64,000 nucleotides of DNA, taken from positions 186,001-250,000 of the forward strand of contig JAGZUF010000001.1 of assembly GCA_018380115.1 (NCBI GenBank), in the 5' to 3' direction. A program made the translations under genes and the position numbers. Of the stretch, positions 18,119 to 27,264 are shown piece by piece. The stretch is from Oscillospiraceae bacterium. Lineage in GTDB: Bacteria; Bacillota; Clostridia; Oscillospirales; Ruminococcaceae. Position 1 is the first letter of the stretch. Each line of letters begins with the position of its first letter. The notes under the pieces are model-generated. The model ran no database searches and had not been told where the DNA came from. It saw only the letters and a program-made list of their open reading frames with translations.

Positions 18119-19051
18119 TTGAATTTGCAGCAGTTGAAATATGCAGTGGAGATCGCGCGTGTGGGCTCTATTTCAAAGGCGGCCAAAAACCTGTATGTGG
18201 GCCAGCCGAACCTTTCAAAAAGCATCAAGGAGCTGGAGGCAGAGCTGGGCCAGACGCTGTTTTCCCGCACGGCGCGCGGGGTGCAGCCCACCCGCGCCGG
18301 GGAGGACTTTCTGGGCTATGCGCGCAGCATCCTCTCCCAAGTGGAAAGCCTTTCCCAGCTTTACCGCCGGGACGGCGCGCCCGCCGCGCGCCTGCACATG
18401 GCCGCGCCGCGTGCCAGCTATATTTCAAACGCGTTCAGCGCCTTTGCCGCGCAGCTTTCCGCCACCGGCACCGCGCTGGACCTTGACTACCGCGAGACCA
18501 ACTCCATGGATATCCTGCACGCCGTGGCCAGCGGCGAGGCCGAGCTGGGCATTCTGCGTTGCCAGGACAAGCACGCGGGCTATTTTGAAACGCTGTGTGA
18601 GGAAAACGGCCTGCACGCAGAGGTGCTTTGGCAGTATTCCATGGTGCTTCTGATGAGCGAGCACCACCCGCTGGCCGCACTGGGCGAGGTGCCCTACCAT
18701 CTTCTGCGCAAATACCCCGAAATCGTGCACGGGGACCTTACCCCCGTGCTGCCGGCCGAGCAGCAGACGCCCAGCAGCCCGCTGCACAGTGCCAACCGCA
18801 TTGCGGTGTACGAGCGCGGCAGCCAGTTCGACCTGCTGCGCCGCGTGCAGGGCAGCTATATGTGGGTGAGCCCCATGCCCTTTGAGGTGCTGGCGCGGGA
18901 AGAGCTGGTGCAAAAGCCCTGCCGCACGGAAAACTGCTACCGCGATATCGCCATACGGAAAACGCCGCTGGGCCAGCCGGGGCTGGACTTTTTGCGCGCT
19001 TTGCAGAACGATATTGCAAGCCTGGTGCAGACGGTGCCTGTGGTAAAATAA
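18119..19051 (+). CDS. LysR family transcriptional regulator
   Basis: 310 aa. The N-terminal winged helix-turn-helix is NLQQLKYAVEIARVGSISKA through QPNLSKSIKELE (residues 2-43), followed by the linker SRTARGVQPTRAGEDF. The remaining ~220 residues form the effector-binding domain, which is divergent and gives no ligand. I chose the TTG at 18119, with GGAAAGGG 9 nt upstream, because it gives the standard MNLQQLKYA start; an ATG 39 bp earlier lacks a ribosome site. It diverges from the iron alcohol dehydrogenase and probably regulates it together with its own gene. Confidence 0.9.
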   Translation: MNLQQLKYAVEIARVGSISKAAKNLYVGQPNLSKSIKELEAELGQTLFSRTARGVQPTRAGEDFLGYARSILSQVESLSQLYRRDGAPAARLHMAAPRASYISNAFSAFAAQLSATGTALDLDYRETNSMDILHAVASGEAELGILRCQDKHAGYFETLCEENGLHAEVLWQYSMVLLMSEHHPLAALGEVPYHLLRKYPEIVHGDLTPVLPAEQQTPSSPLHSANRIAVYERGSQFDLLRRVQGSYMWVSPMPFEVLAREELVQKPCRTENCYRDIAIRKTPLGQPGLDFLRALQNDIASLVQTVPVVK

Positions 19052-19136
19052 ACACGGCGCCCCGGCCGCCCGGATAAGACAGGCCGTGATGTAACGTAAT
19101 ATGTAAACTATGTAAACGATTATATCACAGAGTGAG

Positions 19137-19174
19137 AAAAAGGGAACGGCCAATTGCGCGGCCGTCCCTTTTTT
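19137..19174. terminator. Bidirectional terminator between the LysR gene and metY
   Basis: AAAAAGGGA-ACGGCC pairs with GGCCGT-CCCTTTTTT with a single bulge; A and T tracts flank it, so it serves both convergent genes. Confidence 0.85.
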
Positions 19175-19237
19175 GGATATTTCACTATATTTTTCCTGTC
19201 TTTTTCGTCTTTCTGCCAGGGCTTGCGGCCATGCGCC

Positions 19238-20512
19238 TCATTTTTTCAGTGATGAAAAGCCCTTTTCCAAATCAGCCAGGATATCGTCGATATGCTCCAG
19301 CCCCACGGAAAGGCGGATGAGCCCCGGCGTGATGCCCGCAGCCGCCAGCTGCCCGTCTGTGAGCTGGCGGTGCGTGGAGGAGGCCGGGTGCAGCACACAG
19401 GTGCAAATATCCGCCACATGCACCACATTGTTGGCCATTTCCAGGCTGTCCATAAATTTCACGGCAGCCTCGCGCCCGCCCTTCATGGAAAACGAGATAA
19501 CGCCCGCGCACCCCTGCGGCAGATATTTTTCCGCCAGTGCCCGGTACGGGCTGCCCGGCAGCGTGGGATAGTTTACAAACTCCACCTCGGGCCGCTCAGC
19601 CAGGTACTGCGCGGCCTTTTCCGCGTTGCGGCAGTGGCGCTCCATACGCACAGCCAGCGTCTGCAGGCCAAGGTCCAGCAGGAAGGCTGTATGGGCGGCG
19701 GGGTACATACCGAAATCGCGCATCAGCTGCACGCGCGCCTTGGTGATGTAGGCGGCGCGGCCGAACTGCTTTGTGTACGTCACGCCGTGGTAGCTTTCAT
19801 CCGGGGTGCAGAGCTCTTCAAACCTCCCGTTTTCCCAGTTGAAATTGCCGGAATCCACCAGCACGCCGCCCACCTGCACGGCGTGGCCGTCCATGTACTT
19901 GGTGGTGGAGTGCACAACGATGTCGGCCCCCCACTCGAACGGGCGGCACAGCACGGGCGTGGCAAACGTGTTATCCACAATAAGGGGCACGCCGTGCGCG
20001 TGTGCCAGCCCCGCAAACTTCTCAATATCGAACACCGCAATGGCGGGGTTTGCAATGGTCTCGCCGAACACCGCCTTCGTGTTCGGGCGGAAGGCCTTGT
20101 GCAGTTCTTCCTCCGGCGCGCTGGCGTCCACAAAGGTGCACTCGATGCCGAACTTCTTCAGGGTGACGGCAAACAGGTTCACCGTGCCGCCATAGATGGT
20201 AGAGGCCGAGATGAAATGGTCGCCCGCTTTGGCGATGTTCAAAATGGAAAGCAGGCTGGCCGCCTGGCCGGACGTAGTGCACAGCGCGCCCACGCCGCCC
20301 TCCATAGCTGCTATTTTTTCCTCCACACAGGCCACGGTGGGGTTTGAAATGCGCGAATACATATGTCCGTCGGCCGTCAGGTCGAACAGTTGGCCGATAT
20401 GGTCGGTAGAATCGTATGTATACGTTGTACTCTGGTAAATTGGCAGGGCCTTCGGCTGGCCGTTGCCGGGCTTATAGCCCTCGTGCAGGCATTGTGTTTC
20501 AATATGCGCCAT
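19238..20512 (-). CDS. metY: O-acetylhomoserine sulfhydrylase (PLP-dependent)
   Basis: 424 aa. Converts O-acetylhomoserine and sulfide to homocysteine for methionine synthesis. It is a Cys/Met-metabolism fold type I PLP enzyme. TSGQAASLLSILN (near residue 80) contacts the cofactor phosphate, and the PLP lysine is K205 in HSTTKYMDGH. RLSVGLEHIDDILADL is the usual C-terminal signature. The length (about 425 aa rather than ~390) and the ETQCLHEGYKPGNGQPKALPIYQSTTY-type N-terminus favour MetY over cystathionine synthases. I preferred ATG 20512 over ATG 20521 because the AAGGGA site fits the former. It follows the NeuD/NahK fusion gene by 49 bp. Confidence 0.92.
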   Translation of the reverse strand: MAHIETQCLHEGYKPGNGQPKALPIYQSTTYTYDSTDHIGQLFDLTADGHMYSRISNPTVACVEEKIAAMEGGVGALCTTSGQAASLLSILNIAKAGDHFISASTIYGGTVNLFAVTLKKFGIECTFVDASAPEEELHKAFRPNTKAVFGETIANPAIAVFDIEKFAGLAHAHGVPLIVDNTFATPVLCRPFEWGADIVVHSTTKYMDGHAVQVGGVLVDSGNFNWENGRFEELCTPDESYHGVTYTKQFGRAAYITKARVQLMRDFGMYPAAHTAFLLDLGLQTLAVRMERHCRNAEKAAQYLAERPEVEFVNYPTLPGSPYRALAEKYLPQGCAGVISFSMKGGREAAVKFMDSLEMANNVVHVADICTCVLHPASSTHRQLTDGQLAAAGITPGLIRLSVGLEHIDDILADLEKGFSSLKK

Positions 20513-20561
20513 ATTCAACATTCCCTTCTTTTTAGCCGGCGCGCCGCAGGGCGGCCCGGCC

Positions 20562-22184
20562 TCAGCTGTATTTTTTCACGATGGCCTGCATCTCGGCCCA
20601 GTGGGCCTCCATATCCGCCACCAGCTTAAACTGCGTTCGGCACCGCTCCAGGTTATGCGCGGGGTGCGTCACGCGGAAATAGGTGTCACCCTCCAGATAA
20701 TCCGTCAAAAAGCGCATGCCGCACTCCAGCGTCATCAGTTTGGCGCCCCAGGGCAGGTATTCCTTTTCTTTTGGCGTCAGCGCACTGCCCGCAGCCTCAA
20801 GGTAGCCTTTTGTATAAGCCTCGAACAGCTCCAGGCTGAAATGAACCTTCGAGAGGTCCGGCTCATCCTCGGCAGCCGTGGTGGCGCCAAAGCGGATAGA
20901 ATCGCCGTAGTCGTTCAGCGCAAGGCCCGGCATGATGGTGTCCAGGTCGATAACGCACAGGCCCTCGCCCGTCTTTTCGTCAAACAGGATATTGTTCAGC
21001 TTCGTGTCGTTGTGCGTCACGCGCAGCGGCAGTTCGCCTTTTTCCAGCAGCTCCATCAGAACAGGGCAGTCCGTCCGCCTGGCCTGCACAAAGGCGATCT
21101 CCGGCCGGGCGCGGCGCGCGCGGCTTTTCACATCGCGCGCCAGGGCCGTGTCAAAATCCGCCAGGCGCTTGCGCGTGTCGTGAAATTTTTCAATGGTCTC
21201 GTGCAGAGTGTCTGCCGGGTAGCCCTCCAGCGCGCACAGAAAAGCGCCAAAGCTTTTTCCGGAATTGTAAAAATCCTGCGGGGTGCGCACGCTTTCGATG
21301 CATACGGAATCTGCAATAAAATTATAGCAGCGCCACGGGCTGCCGTCTGCGTCCTCATAATACGGCTCGCCCGCCTTTGTTTTCAGGTAGCTCAGCGTCT
21401 CGCGGTCCGCGTCGCCGCCGCGCGCCAGTATCTGCCTGCGCAGGTATTCGGTGACGCCGAAGATATTCTCCATCACCTCCAGCGGCTTTTTGAACACCGC
21501 CGTGTTGATGCGCTGCATCACATACCGCAGCTCGCCCGCGCCCTCACCCACATACACGGCATAGGTATCGTTGATGTGCCCGGCGCCGAACGGCTTCACA
21601 TAGCTTGCCTTTTCTCCCAGCTTGAAGGCATACAGCGCCTCTTCCAGCGGGCTTTCCGCCTCTACGCCCGGAATGGCGCGGCGCTCGGGCGCCACCACCT
21701 CGGCGGCCTCGGTGTGGCGGCACTCCTCCAGCCGCGCCCAGCCCTTTACCGTGGCGTGCAGGTTCGCATGCGCCCCGTCGGCCAGCACGGCGTCATGATC
21801 CACCAGCGCGCCCGCATTCACAAGGCAGGCGCGGCCCAGCCGGGCCGCCGTGTTTACAATGGCGCCCTGAAGCACAAGGCAGCCCTCGCCCAGCATCGCC
21901 GAGGGGCTGACAATGGCCGTGGGGTGCACGACGCTGGGCACGCGGTAGCCCGCGGCCAGCAGCTTTTCTGCCCAGGCAAGGCGCAGGCGGTTTTCCCCAA
22001 AGGCGGCCACTGCATCTGTGTAGCTGCCTGTGAGCTCGGTGTAATCCACGCATTTGCCCACCACGGCGTCGCCACGCACAGCGTCGTCCAGAAAGCGCAC
22101 ACCGCTCCACTTCCCGGTGGCGAGCGCCACCTCGCCCACCATGCGGCCCAGCCCGCCGCAGCCAACGATAAGCAGCTCAGACAT
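20562..22184 (-). CDS. Fusion of NeuD-like acyltransferase and NahK-like sugar 1-kinase
   Basis: 540 aa, two parts. Residues 1-180 resemble the NeuD/PglD family: a Rossmann N-terminus (LLIVGCGGLGRMVGEVA) and left-handed beta-helix hexapeptides (HPTAIVSPSAMLGEGCLVL) with the VDHDAVL motif that holds the catalytic His in PglD. Residues 190-540 resemble APH-fold kinases of the N-acetylhexosamine 1-kinase type: GAGHINDTY at 200-208, YVMQRIN near 221, catalytic loop HNDTKLNN at 391-398 with D393, and the metal-binding VIDLDT at 411-416. The reaction is inferred to be phosphorylation and perhaps acylation of an amino sugar. The start ATG 22184 overlaps the upstream NeuD-like gene by 8 nt. Confidence 0.82.
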   Translation of the reverse strand: MSELLIVGCGGLGRMVGEVALATGKWSGVRFLDDAVRGDAVVGKCVDYTELTGSYTDAVAAFGENRLRLAWAEKLLAAGYRVPSVVHPTAIVSPSAMLGEGCLVLQGAIVNTAARLGRACLVNAGALVDHDAVLADGAHANLHATVKGWARLEECRHTEAAEVVAPERRAIPGVEAESPLEEALYAFKLGEKASYVKPFGAGHINDTYAVYVGEGAGELRYVMQRINTAVFKKPLEVMENIFGVTEYLRRQILARGGDADRETLSYLKTKAGEPYYEDADGSPWRCYNFIADSVCIESVRTPQDFYNSGKSFGAFLCALEGYPADTLHETIEKFHDTRKRLADFDTALARDVKSRARRARPEIAFVQARRTDCPVLMELLEKGELPLRVTHNDTKLNNILFDEKTGEGLCVIDLDTIMPGLALNDYGDSIRFGATTAAEDEPDLSKVHFSLELFEAYTKGYLEAAGSALTPKEKEYLPWGAKLMTLECGMRFLTDYLEGDTYFRVTHPAHNLERCRTQFKLVADMEAHWAEMQAIVKKYS

Positions 22185-22698
22185 GTACACCATTCCCCTT
22201 CCCAGGCACAGCCGCGCGCGCCAGCACGCAGCCGGAATCTATTTTCGCCTGCGGCGGCACGCGGTTGCCCGCCTTTACCACAGCGCCCGGCGCCAGATGC
22301 GCACACGCGCCCAGCGTGCAGTCATGGTCCAGAATGGCGCCCAGGTTCACAATAGCGCCCTCTTCCACCACACTTGCCGTGCCCACACAGGCCATGGCAA
22401 GCACCACGCTGCCCGGCGCCAGCACGGCGCTGGGGCTCACAAAGCTCTGCGCATGGCGCAGCACCGGCAGGCGGAACCCCGCCGCCTTCAGCCTTTGCAG
22501 CCACTGCGCGCGCAGGGCATTGTCGCCGAAGGCCGGGTATGCAAAGGCATATTCGCCCGCAAATTCCGCGTATCTTTCGCATGGGGCCGCCGCCAGAGGC
22601 GACGCATCGTCCAAAAAGGCCGTTTCAAACTGCCCTGCCGCAGCCTCTGCCACGGTGCGGCCATAGCCGCCCGCCCCCAAGATAAGAAGCTTTTCCAT
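22177..22698 (-). CDS. NeuD/PglD-like sugar acyltransferase
   Basis: 173 aa. The N-terminus MEKLLILGAGGYGRTVAEAA is the Rossmann-like domain of NeuD/PglD proteins, and hexapeptide repeats follow (FVSPSAVLAPGSVVLA through LDHDCTLGACAHLAPGAVV). The HD of LDHDC corresponds to the catalytic position. It is shorter than typical members (~200-220 aa). It is a paralogue of the N-terminal half of the next gene, so the two probably arose by tandem duplication, one copy then gaining a kinase. I placed the start at ATG 22698, with GGGGGG upstream; the frame extends 32 codons further without a family match. Confidence 0.8.
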   Translation of the reverse strand: MEKLLILGAGGYGRTVAEAAAGQFETAFLDDASPLAAAPCERYAEFAGEYAFAYPAFGDNALRAQWLQRLKAAGFRLPVLRHAQSFVSPSAVLAPGSVVLAMACVGTASVVEEGAIVNLGAILDHDCTLGACAHLAPGAVVKAGNRVPPQAKIDSGCVLARAAVPGKGNGVHV

Positions 22699-22997
22699 AT
22701 GCACAGCCCCCCGTTTTCCTTTTGTGCGGCGCGCCCCTGCACACCCACGCATGCTCTGGCGCTTTCCGCACGGCTCCGGCCTTTGCAGCTGCACGCCGGC
22801 CCGTGCGGGCGGCAGGGCCGCCTGCAGTTGTTTTTTATTTTACCATATGCCGCCGGAAAATAACAGCCCCAGCATCTGAGGCCCTGCCCGCAGCTTCTTT
22901 GCACCCTTTTATACCATTTTGGTGGAATTATACAACTTTCCCGCCTGCGGCGCAGAAAACTTTTCGCTGCGAGGGGCGCCTTTTGCGCAAAAAGCCT

Positions 22998-23026
22998 TTG
23001 CCTAAAATGTGAAAATTGTTTATACT
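22998..23026 (+). promoter_or_regulatory. Sigma-A promoter of potABCD
   Basis: TTGCCT, a 17-bp spacer and TATACT. About 75 bp further on, TGTGCGGCCG near 23040 and CGGCCGCACA near 23095 can pair across the leader before the potA start at 23128. The rest of the 22699-22997 spacer shows no gene. Confidence 0.8.
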
Positions 23027-23127
23027 TAACATGTATCTGTATGTGCGGCCGGCCTGCCGCGTGCCGGCGGCTCCGCCTCGCATGGCAAGCTGCGGCCGCA
23101 CACACCGCAAAGCAAAAAGGAGAACCC

Positions 23128-24204
23128 ATGAGCGACACCATTCTGGAACTGGAACATATTGAAAAACATTTTGGCGACACGGGCGTGCTGCACGGCGTGA
23201 GCCTGAGCGTGCAGCACGGCGAGTTTGTAACGCTGCTCGGCCCTTCGGGCTGCGGAAAGACCACCACGCTGCGCATCATTGCCGGCCTTGAAACGCCGGA
23301 CGCAGGGCGCGTCGTGCTGCGCGGAAAGGACGTGACGGCTGCGCCGCCGGAAAAGCGTGATGTGAACACCGTGTTTCAGAATTACGCACTGTTTCCGCAT
23401 ATGTCTGTGGCGGCAAACATCGGCTACAGCCTGCGGCTGAAAAAAATGCCGCGGGCCGAGATTGCAAAAGAGGTGGACGCCGCGCTGGAGCTGGTGCAGC
23501 TTTCCGGCTACGGCGCACGCATGCCGGCAGAGCTCTCCGGCGGGCAGCGCCAGCGCGTGGCCATTGCGCGCGCCATCGTGAACCGCCCCAGCGTGCTTTT
23601 GCTGGACGAACCGCTGGGCGCGCTGGATTTGCAGCTTCGCCGCCAGATGCAGCTTGAGCTCAAGCGCCTGCAAAAACAGGTGGAGCTGACGTTCATCTAT
23701 ATTACGCACGATCAGGAGGAAGCCCTGAACATGTCGGACCGCATTGCCGTGATGCACGAGGGCCGCTTCGAGCAGGTGGGCACGCCCGCCGAGGTATACG
23801 ACCGCCCGCGCACCAGCTTTGTGGCGCGCTTTGTGGGCACAGCCAACATCGTGAAGGGGCAGGTGGCCGAAAACCGCGATGGCGTGCTTACCGTGCGCGC
23901 GGCGGGCGGGCAGGTGCCCGCGCTTTGCTGCGGCTGCGGCAAAAAGGCCGGCGACAACGTGACGCTGGCCGTGCGCAGCGAGCACGTGGAGTTCTGTACA
24001 GAGGGCGGCATACCCGCCATGGTAAAGGAAAAGACGTTTGCGGGCGGCATGCTGCGCATTGCGCTGGCCCTGGAAAACGGCGATGAGCTGGTGGCCTCGC
24101 GCCACGGCATCGACATCGCGCTTTCCGCAGGCGACGGCGTGCGCGTGTGCTGGTCTGCACAGAATGCTGTGCCGGTGGACACCCACACGGAGGGCCAGGC
24201 ATGA
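23128..24204 (+). CDS. potA: Spermidine/putrescine ABC transporter, ATP-binding protein
   Basis: 358 aa. Hydrolyses ATP to drive polyamine import. Walker A is GPSGCGKTT (near residue 38), the ABC signature is LSGGQRQRVAIARA and Walker B is VLLLDEPLGALD, followed by the H-loop ITHD. The C-terminal ~110 residues form the TOBE regulatory domain (FVARFVGTANIVKGQV). ATG 23128 follows AAAGGAGAA. First gene of potABCD; its stop overlaps the potB start as ATGA. Polyamine specificity is inferred from the operon and from similarity of all four proteins. Confidence 0.92.
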   Translation: MSDTILELEHIEKHFGDTGVLHGVSLSVQHGEFVTLLGPSGCGKTTTLRIIAGLETPDAGRVVLRGKDVTAAPPEKRDVNTVFQNYALFPHMSVAANIGYSLRLKKMPRAEIAKEVDAALELVQLSGYGARMPAELSGGQRQRVAIARAIVNRPSVLLLDEPLGALDLQLRRQMQLELKRLQKQVELTFIYITHDQEEALNMSDRIAVMHEGRFEQVGTPAEVYDRPRTSFVARFVGTANIVKGQVAENRDGVLTVRAAGGQVPALCCGCGKKAGDNVTLAVRSEHVEFCTEGGIPAMVKEKTFAGGMLRIALALENGDELVASRHGIDIALSAGDGVRVCWSAQNAVPVDTHTEGQA

Positions 24205-25058
24205 AGCGGCGCAAACACACAGGCGTGTGGCTGATGCTGGCGCCCTTATACATCTTCACGCTTCTGTTTGTAGCCGGGCCGCTTATCTACATGGTGGTGC
24301 TCAGCTTCCAGCAGCGCGCCGAGGTGTGGGGCGTGGTGCACACCTTCACACTGGAAAATTACAAAAATATCCTCACACCCGTCTATCTTCAGACGTTTGC
24401 AGAGTCGTTCAAGCTGGCGCTCACCAGCACGGCGCTCATCACACTCATCGGCTACCCGTTCGGCTATTTTATGGCAAAGCTCTCCGCCGCATGGAAGAAA
24501 AGGCTGATGCTGCTTATCATGATTCCGTTCTGGACGAACTCGCTTATCCGCCTGTACGGCTGGATTATCATTTTCCGCGCCAACGGCACGCTGGATAAGG
24601 CCCTGATGGGCCTGGGCCTGACGGATTCCCCCCTAAAGCTGCTGTACACCTACCCCGCCGTGGTGGTGGGCATGGTGTATGCGCTTTTGCAGTTCATGAT
24701 TCTGGCTGTGTATTCCAGCGCCGAAAAAATGGACTGGAGCCTTGTGGAGGCCGCACGTGACCTTGGTGCCTCGCCCCTGCGCGCCTTCTGCACTGTCACG
24801 CTGAAGCTGACGCTGCCGGGGCTGTTATCCGGCATTATTCTCACTTTCATCCCCTCCATGGGCCTGTTTTTCATTGCCGATATTTTGGGCGGCAACAAGG
24901 TAGTGCTGGTGGGCAGCCTGATACAGGACCAGTTGATGAAGGCTCACAACCAGCCCTTTGCCGCTGCGCTCAGCCTTGTGCTAATGGTGCTTACCACGCT
25001 GATGATAAGCCTGTATAAGCGTATCACCCACTCCAGCGAACTGGAGGGCCTGCTATGA
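24201..25058 (+). CDS. potB: Spermidine/putrescine ABC transporter permease
   Basis: 285 aa, six predicted transmembrane helices. The EAA loop that contacts the ATPase is EAARDLGASPLRAFCTVTLKL near residues 195-215. The N-terminus MKRRKHTGVWLMLAPLYIF and the helix NSLIRLYGWIIIF are typical of PotB-type permeases. It starts inside the potA stop (ATGA) and ends inside the potC start (ATGA), so all three are translationally coupled. Confidence 0.92.
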   Translation: MKRRKHTGVWLMLAPLYIFTLLFVAGPLIYMVVLSFQQRAEVWGVVHTFTLENYKNILTPVYLQTFAESFKLALTSTALITLIGYPFGYFMAKLSAAWKKRLMLLIMIPFWTNSLIRLYGWIIIFRANGTLDKALMGLGLTDSPLKLLYTYPAVVVGMVYALLQFMILAVYSSAEKMDWSLVEAARDLGASPLRAFCTVTLKLTLPGLLSGIILTFIPSMGLFFIADILGGNKVVLVGSLIQDQLMKAHNQPFAAALSLVLMVLTTLMISLYKRITHSSELEGLL

Positions 25059-25828
25059 AAAACCGTACAAAACTGCCCAATATTTATCTTGGTGTCATCC
25101 TGTGCCTTATCTACCTGCCTATCGTGCTGGTGGTGGTGTATTCATTTAACGAGAGCAAGATATCCAGCGTGTGGGGCGGCTTTTCGCTGCGCTGGTATGA
25201 GACACTGTTCAAAGACAGAGCCATGTTCGAGGCGCTTGTGAACAGCATTGTGCTGGGGCTTTCCTCCTCGCTGGCGGCCGCCGTCATCGGCACGCTGGGG
25301 GCTGTGGGCTTCACAAAAATACAGGCGCGCACCAAAAATGTGGTGGAGTATATCTCCATGCTGCCCATCATGACGCCGGAGATCATTCTCGGCATGGTGT
25401 TCATGGCGTTTTTCTCTCTGCTGGGGCTGCCCTTCGGCATGACGACACTTATTCTCGCCCATACTGTGTTCTGCATCCCATATATCTACATGCTGGTGAA
25501 AGCGCGCCTTGTAGGGCTGGATAAAAGCCTGCCCGAAGCCGCGCGTGACCTTGGCGCCAGCGAGGCGCGCGTGTTTTTCGACATCACGCTGCCGCTTATC
25601 GCGCCGGCTATCGCCTCCGGCATGCTGCTCAGCTTTGCCATGAGCTTTGACGACGTTATCATCAGCCTGTTCGTCACAGGCGTGAATGTAAACACCCTGC
25701 CCATCAAGGTATACACCTCGCTGAAAACGGGCGTCACGCCTGAGATCAACGCCCTTTGCACACTGATGCTGGCCTTCACCGTTGCGGTGGTGGCCGTTTC
25801 CGCCCTGGTGGGGCGCAGAAAAAACTGA
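25055..25828 (+). CDS. potC: Spermidine/putrescine ABC transporter permease
   Basis: 257 aa, six predicted transmembrane helices. The EAA loop is EAARDLGASEARVFFDITLPL near residues 163-183. SFDDVIISLFVTG is a well-conserved PotC segment. It pairs with PotB to form the membrane channel. The ribosome site lies inside potB, and 141 bp separate it from potD. Confidence 0.92.
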   Translation: MKNRTKLPNIYLGVILCLIYLPIVLVVVYSFNESKISSVWGGFSLRWYETLFKDRAMFEALVNSIVLGLSSSLAAAVIGTLGAVGFTKIQARTKNVVEYISMLPIMTPEIILGMVFMAFFSLLGLPFGMTTLILAHTVFCIPYIYMLVKARLVGLDKSLPEAARDLGASEARVFFDITLPLIAPAIASGMLLSFAMSFDDVIISLFVTGVNVNTLPIKVYTSLKTGVTPEINALCTLMLAFTVAVVAVSALVGRRKN

Positions 25829-25969
25829 GATACCGCGGCGCGCACAGGCCCCAGCTTGTGTGTGCCGGTATATCGCGGGCCGCAGCGCAGCCTGGGCCCG
25901 CATTCATCCATCATACCCGCGCGCTGGGCGGCCTTGTGCGCCCACGCCAAGCAAACAGGAGGAAACGTT

Positions 25970-27028
25970 ATGAAGAAAATTTTTTCCCTGGCCGTGTGCC
26001 TGTGCCTTGTGCTGGCCCTTTTTGCCGGCTGCGGCGGCACACAGCCCACCGAAATAAAGGGTGAAGTGAACCTGTATACCTGGGAGGGCATGTTCCCGCA
26101 GGAGGTGCTGGACGCCTTCACCGAGGAGACGGGCTATAAGGTGAACTATTCCAGCTTTGACACCGACGAGACAATGCTTGCAAAGCTGGAGGCCGCCGAG
26201 GGCGGCGATTACGATGTGGTGATTGCCGACGACTATATCGTGGAAGTGGCCATTGCCGAAGGCCTCGTCACCGAGCTGGACAAAACGAAGCTGGCGAATA
26301 TCGGCAACGTGAACCCCATTTACCAGGGCCAGTTCTTTGACCCCGAGGACGCTTACACCGTGCCCTACGGCGCTGGCGTGCAGACCATCGTGTACGACCC
26401 CTCTACCGTGGAGCTCGACATTCAGGGATACGCCGACCTGTGGGATGCCTCTCTGGCTGATTCCCTCGCCATTATCGGCAACTACCGCGTCATCAACGGC
26501 ATGGCCCTGAAGGTGCTGGGCGAAAGCTATAACACCGAGGACGTTGCCGTCATTGAGCAGGCGGGCGAAAAGCTGCTGGAGCTGGCGCCCAACATCCGCC
26601 TCATCAAAGACGACAACGTGCAGGATGACCTTATTTCCGGCGAGGTATCCGCTGCGGTTATGTACACCAGCCAGGTGACCATGGCATGCATGGCGAACCC
26701 CGAACTGAAGGTGGTGTACCCGTCTGAGGGCGTGGGCTTCGGCATCATGGCGCAGTTCATCCCGTCGAACGCCCCCAACAAAGAGGCCGCGTATGCATTC
26801 CTCGACTATATTCTGCGCCCGGAAGTCTCCAAGCAGTGCTATGAATACATCGGCTACTACTGCACGAACCAGGCCGCAGATGAATTGATTGAAGAGGAAT
26901 ACAAGCCCTTCCTCACTCTGCCAGAGGATTTTTCCGGCCAGACGGAAATGATTCAGAACGTCTCTGCCGAGGCCGAAGAGGCCCATGTGCAGGTGTGGAC
27001 GGAATTCAAGGCCGCCTGCGGCCAATAA
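25970..27028 (+). CDS. potD: Spermidine/putrescine-binding lipoprotein
   Basis: 352 aa extracellular receptor of the polyamine ABC transporter. The lipoprotein signal MKKIFSLAVCLCLVLALFAG ends in the lipobox LFAGC, so Cys21 is lipid-anchored. The mature protein has the PotD-like start VNLYTWEGMFPQEVLDAFTE and the DVVIADDYIV and PYGAGVQTIVYD motifs of the periplasmic-binding fold. ATG 25970 follows AGGAGGAAACGTT. The Asp and Glu residues expected in the polyamine pocket are present, but exact assignment needs alignment. A strong terminator follows at 27056. Confidence 0.92.
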   Translation: MKKIFSLAVCLCLVLALFAGCGGTQPTEIKGEVNLYTWEGMFPQEVLDAFTEETGYKVNYSSFDTDETMLAKLEAAEGGDYDVVIADDYIVEVAIAEGLVTELDKTKLANIGNVNPIYQGQFFDPEDAYTVPYGAGVQTIVYDPSTVELDIQGYADLWDASLADSLAIIGNYRVINGMALKVLGESYNTEDVAVIEQAGEKLLELAPNIRLIKDDNVQDDLISGEVSAAVMYTSQVTMACMANPELKVVYPSEGVGFGIMAQFIPSNAPNKEAAYAFLDYILRPEVSKQCYEYIGYYCTNQAADELIEEEYKPFLTLPEDFSGQTEMIQNVSAEAEEAHVQVWTEFKAACGQ

Positions 27029-27055
27029 ATTCGGCGCTTCGCCGTTTTACCGCAT

Positions 27056-27087
27056 ACAAAGGCCCCTTCAGACGAAGGGGCCTTTGT
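27056..27087 (+). terminator. Terminator of potABCD
   Basis: ACAAAGGCCCCTTC pairs perfectly with GAAGGGGCCTTTGT around a 4-nt loop, followed by ATGTGTTTT. Confidence 0.9.
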
Positions 27088-27264
27088 ATGTGTTTTCAGC
27101 AGGCTCTACGCTGCGCAGAGCTTGTCGACGGCGCGTGGGTTGCGCCGTGCTGTGAAACGGCGTATGATGAACAGGCGGCAGGGCGGCCGTGCCGCCGTGC
27201 CCGGAGCAGAGCGGTGCACCCGCCTCCTAAAACCACCCGCCCATGCCTGAAAGGAAGAACGGAT

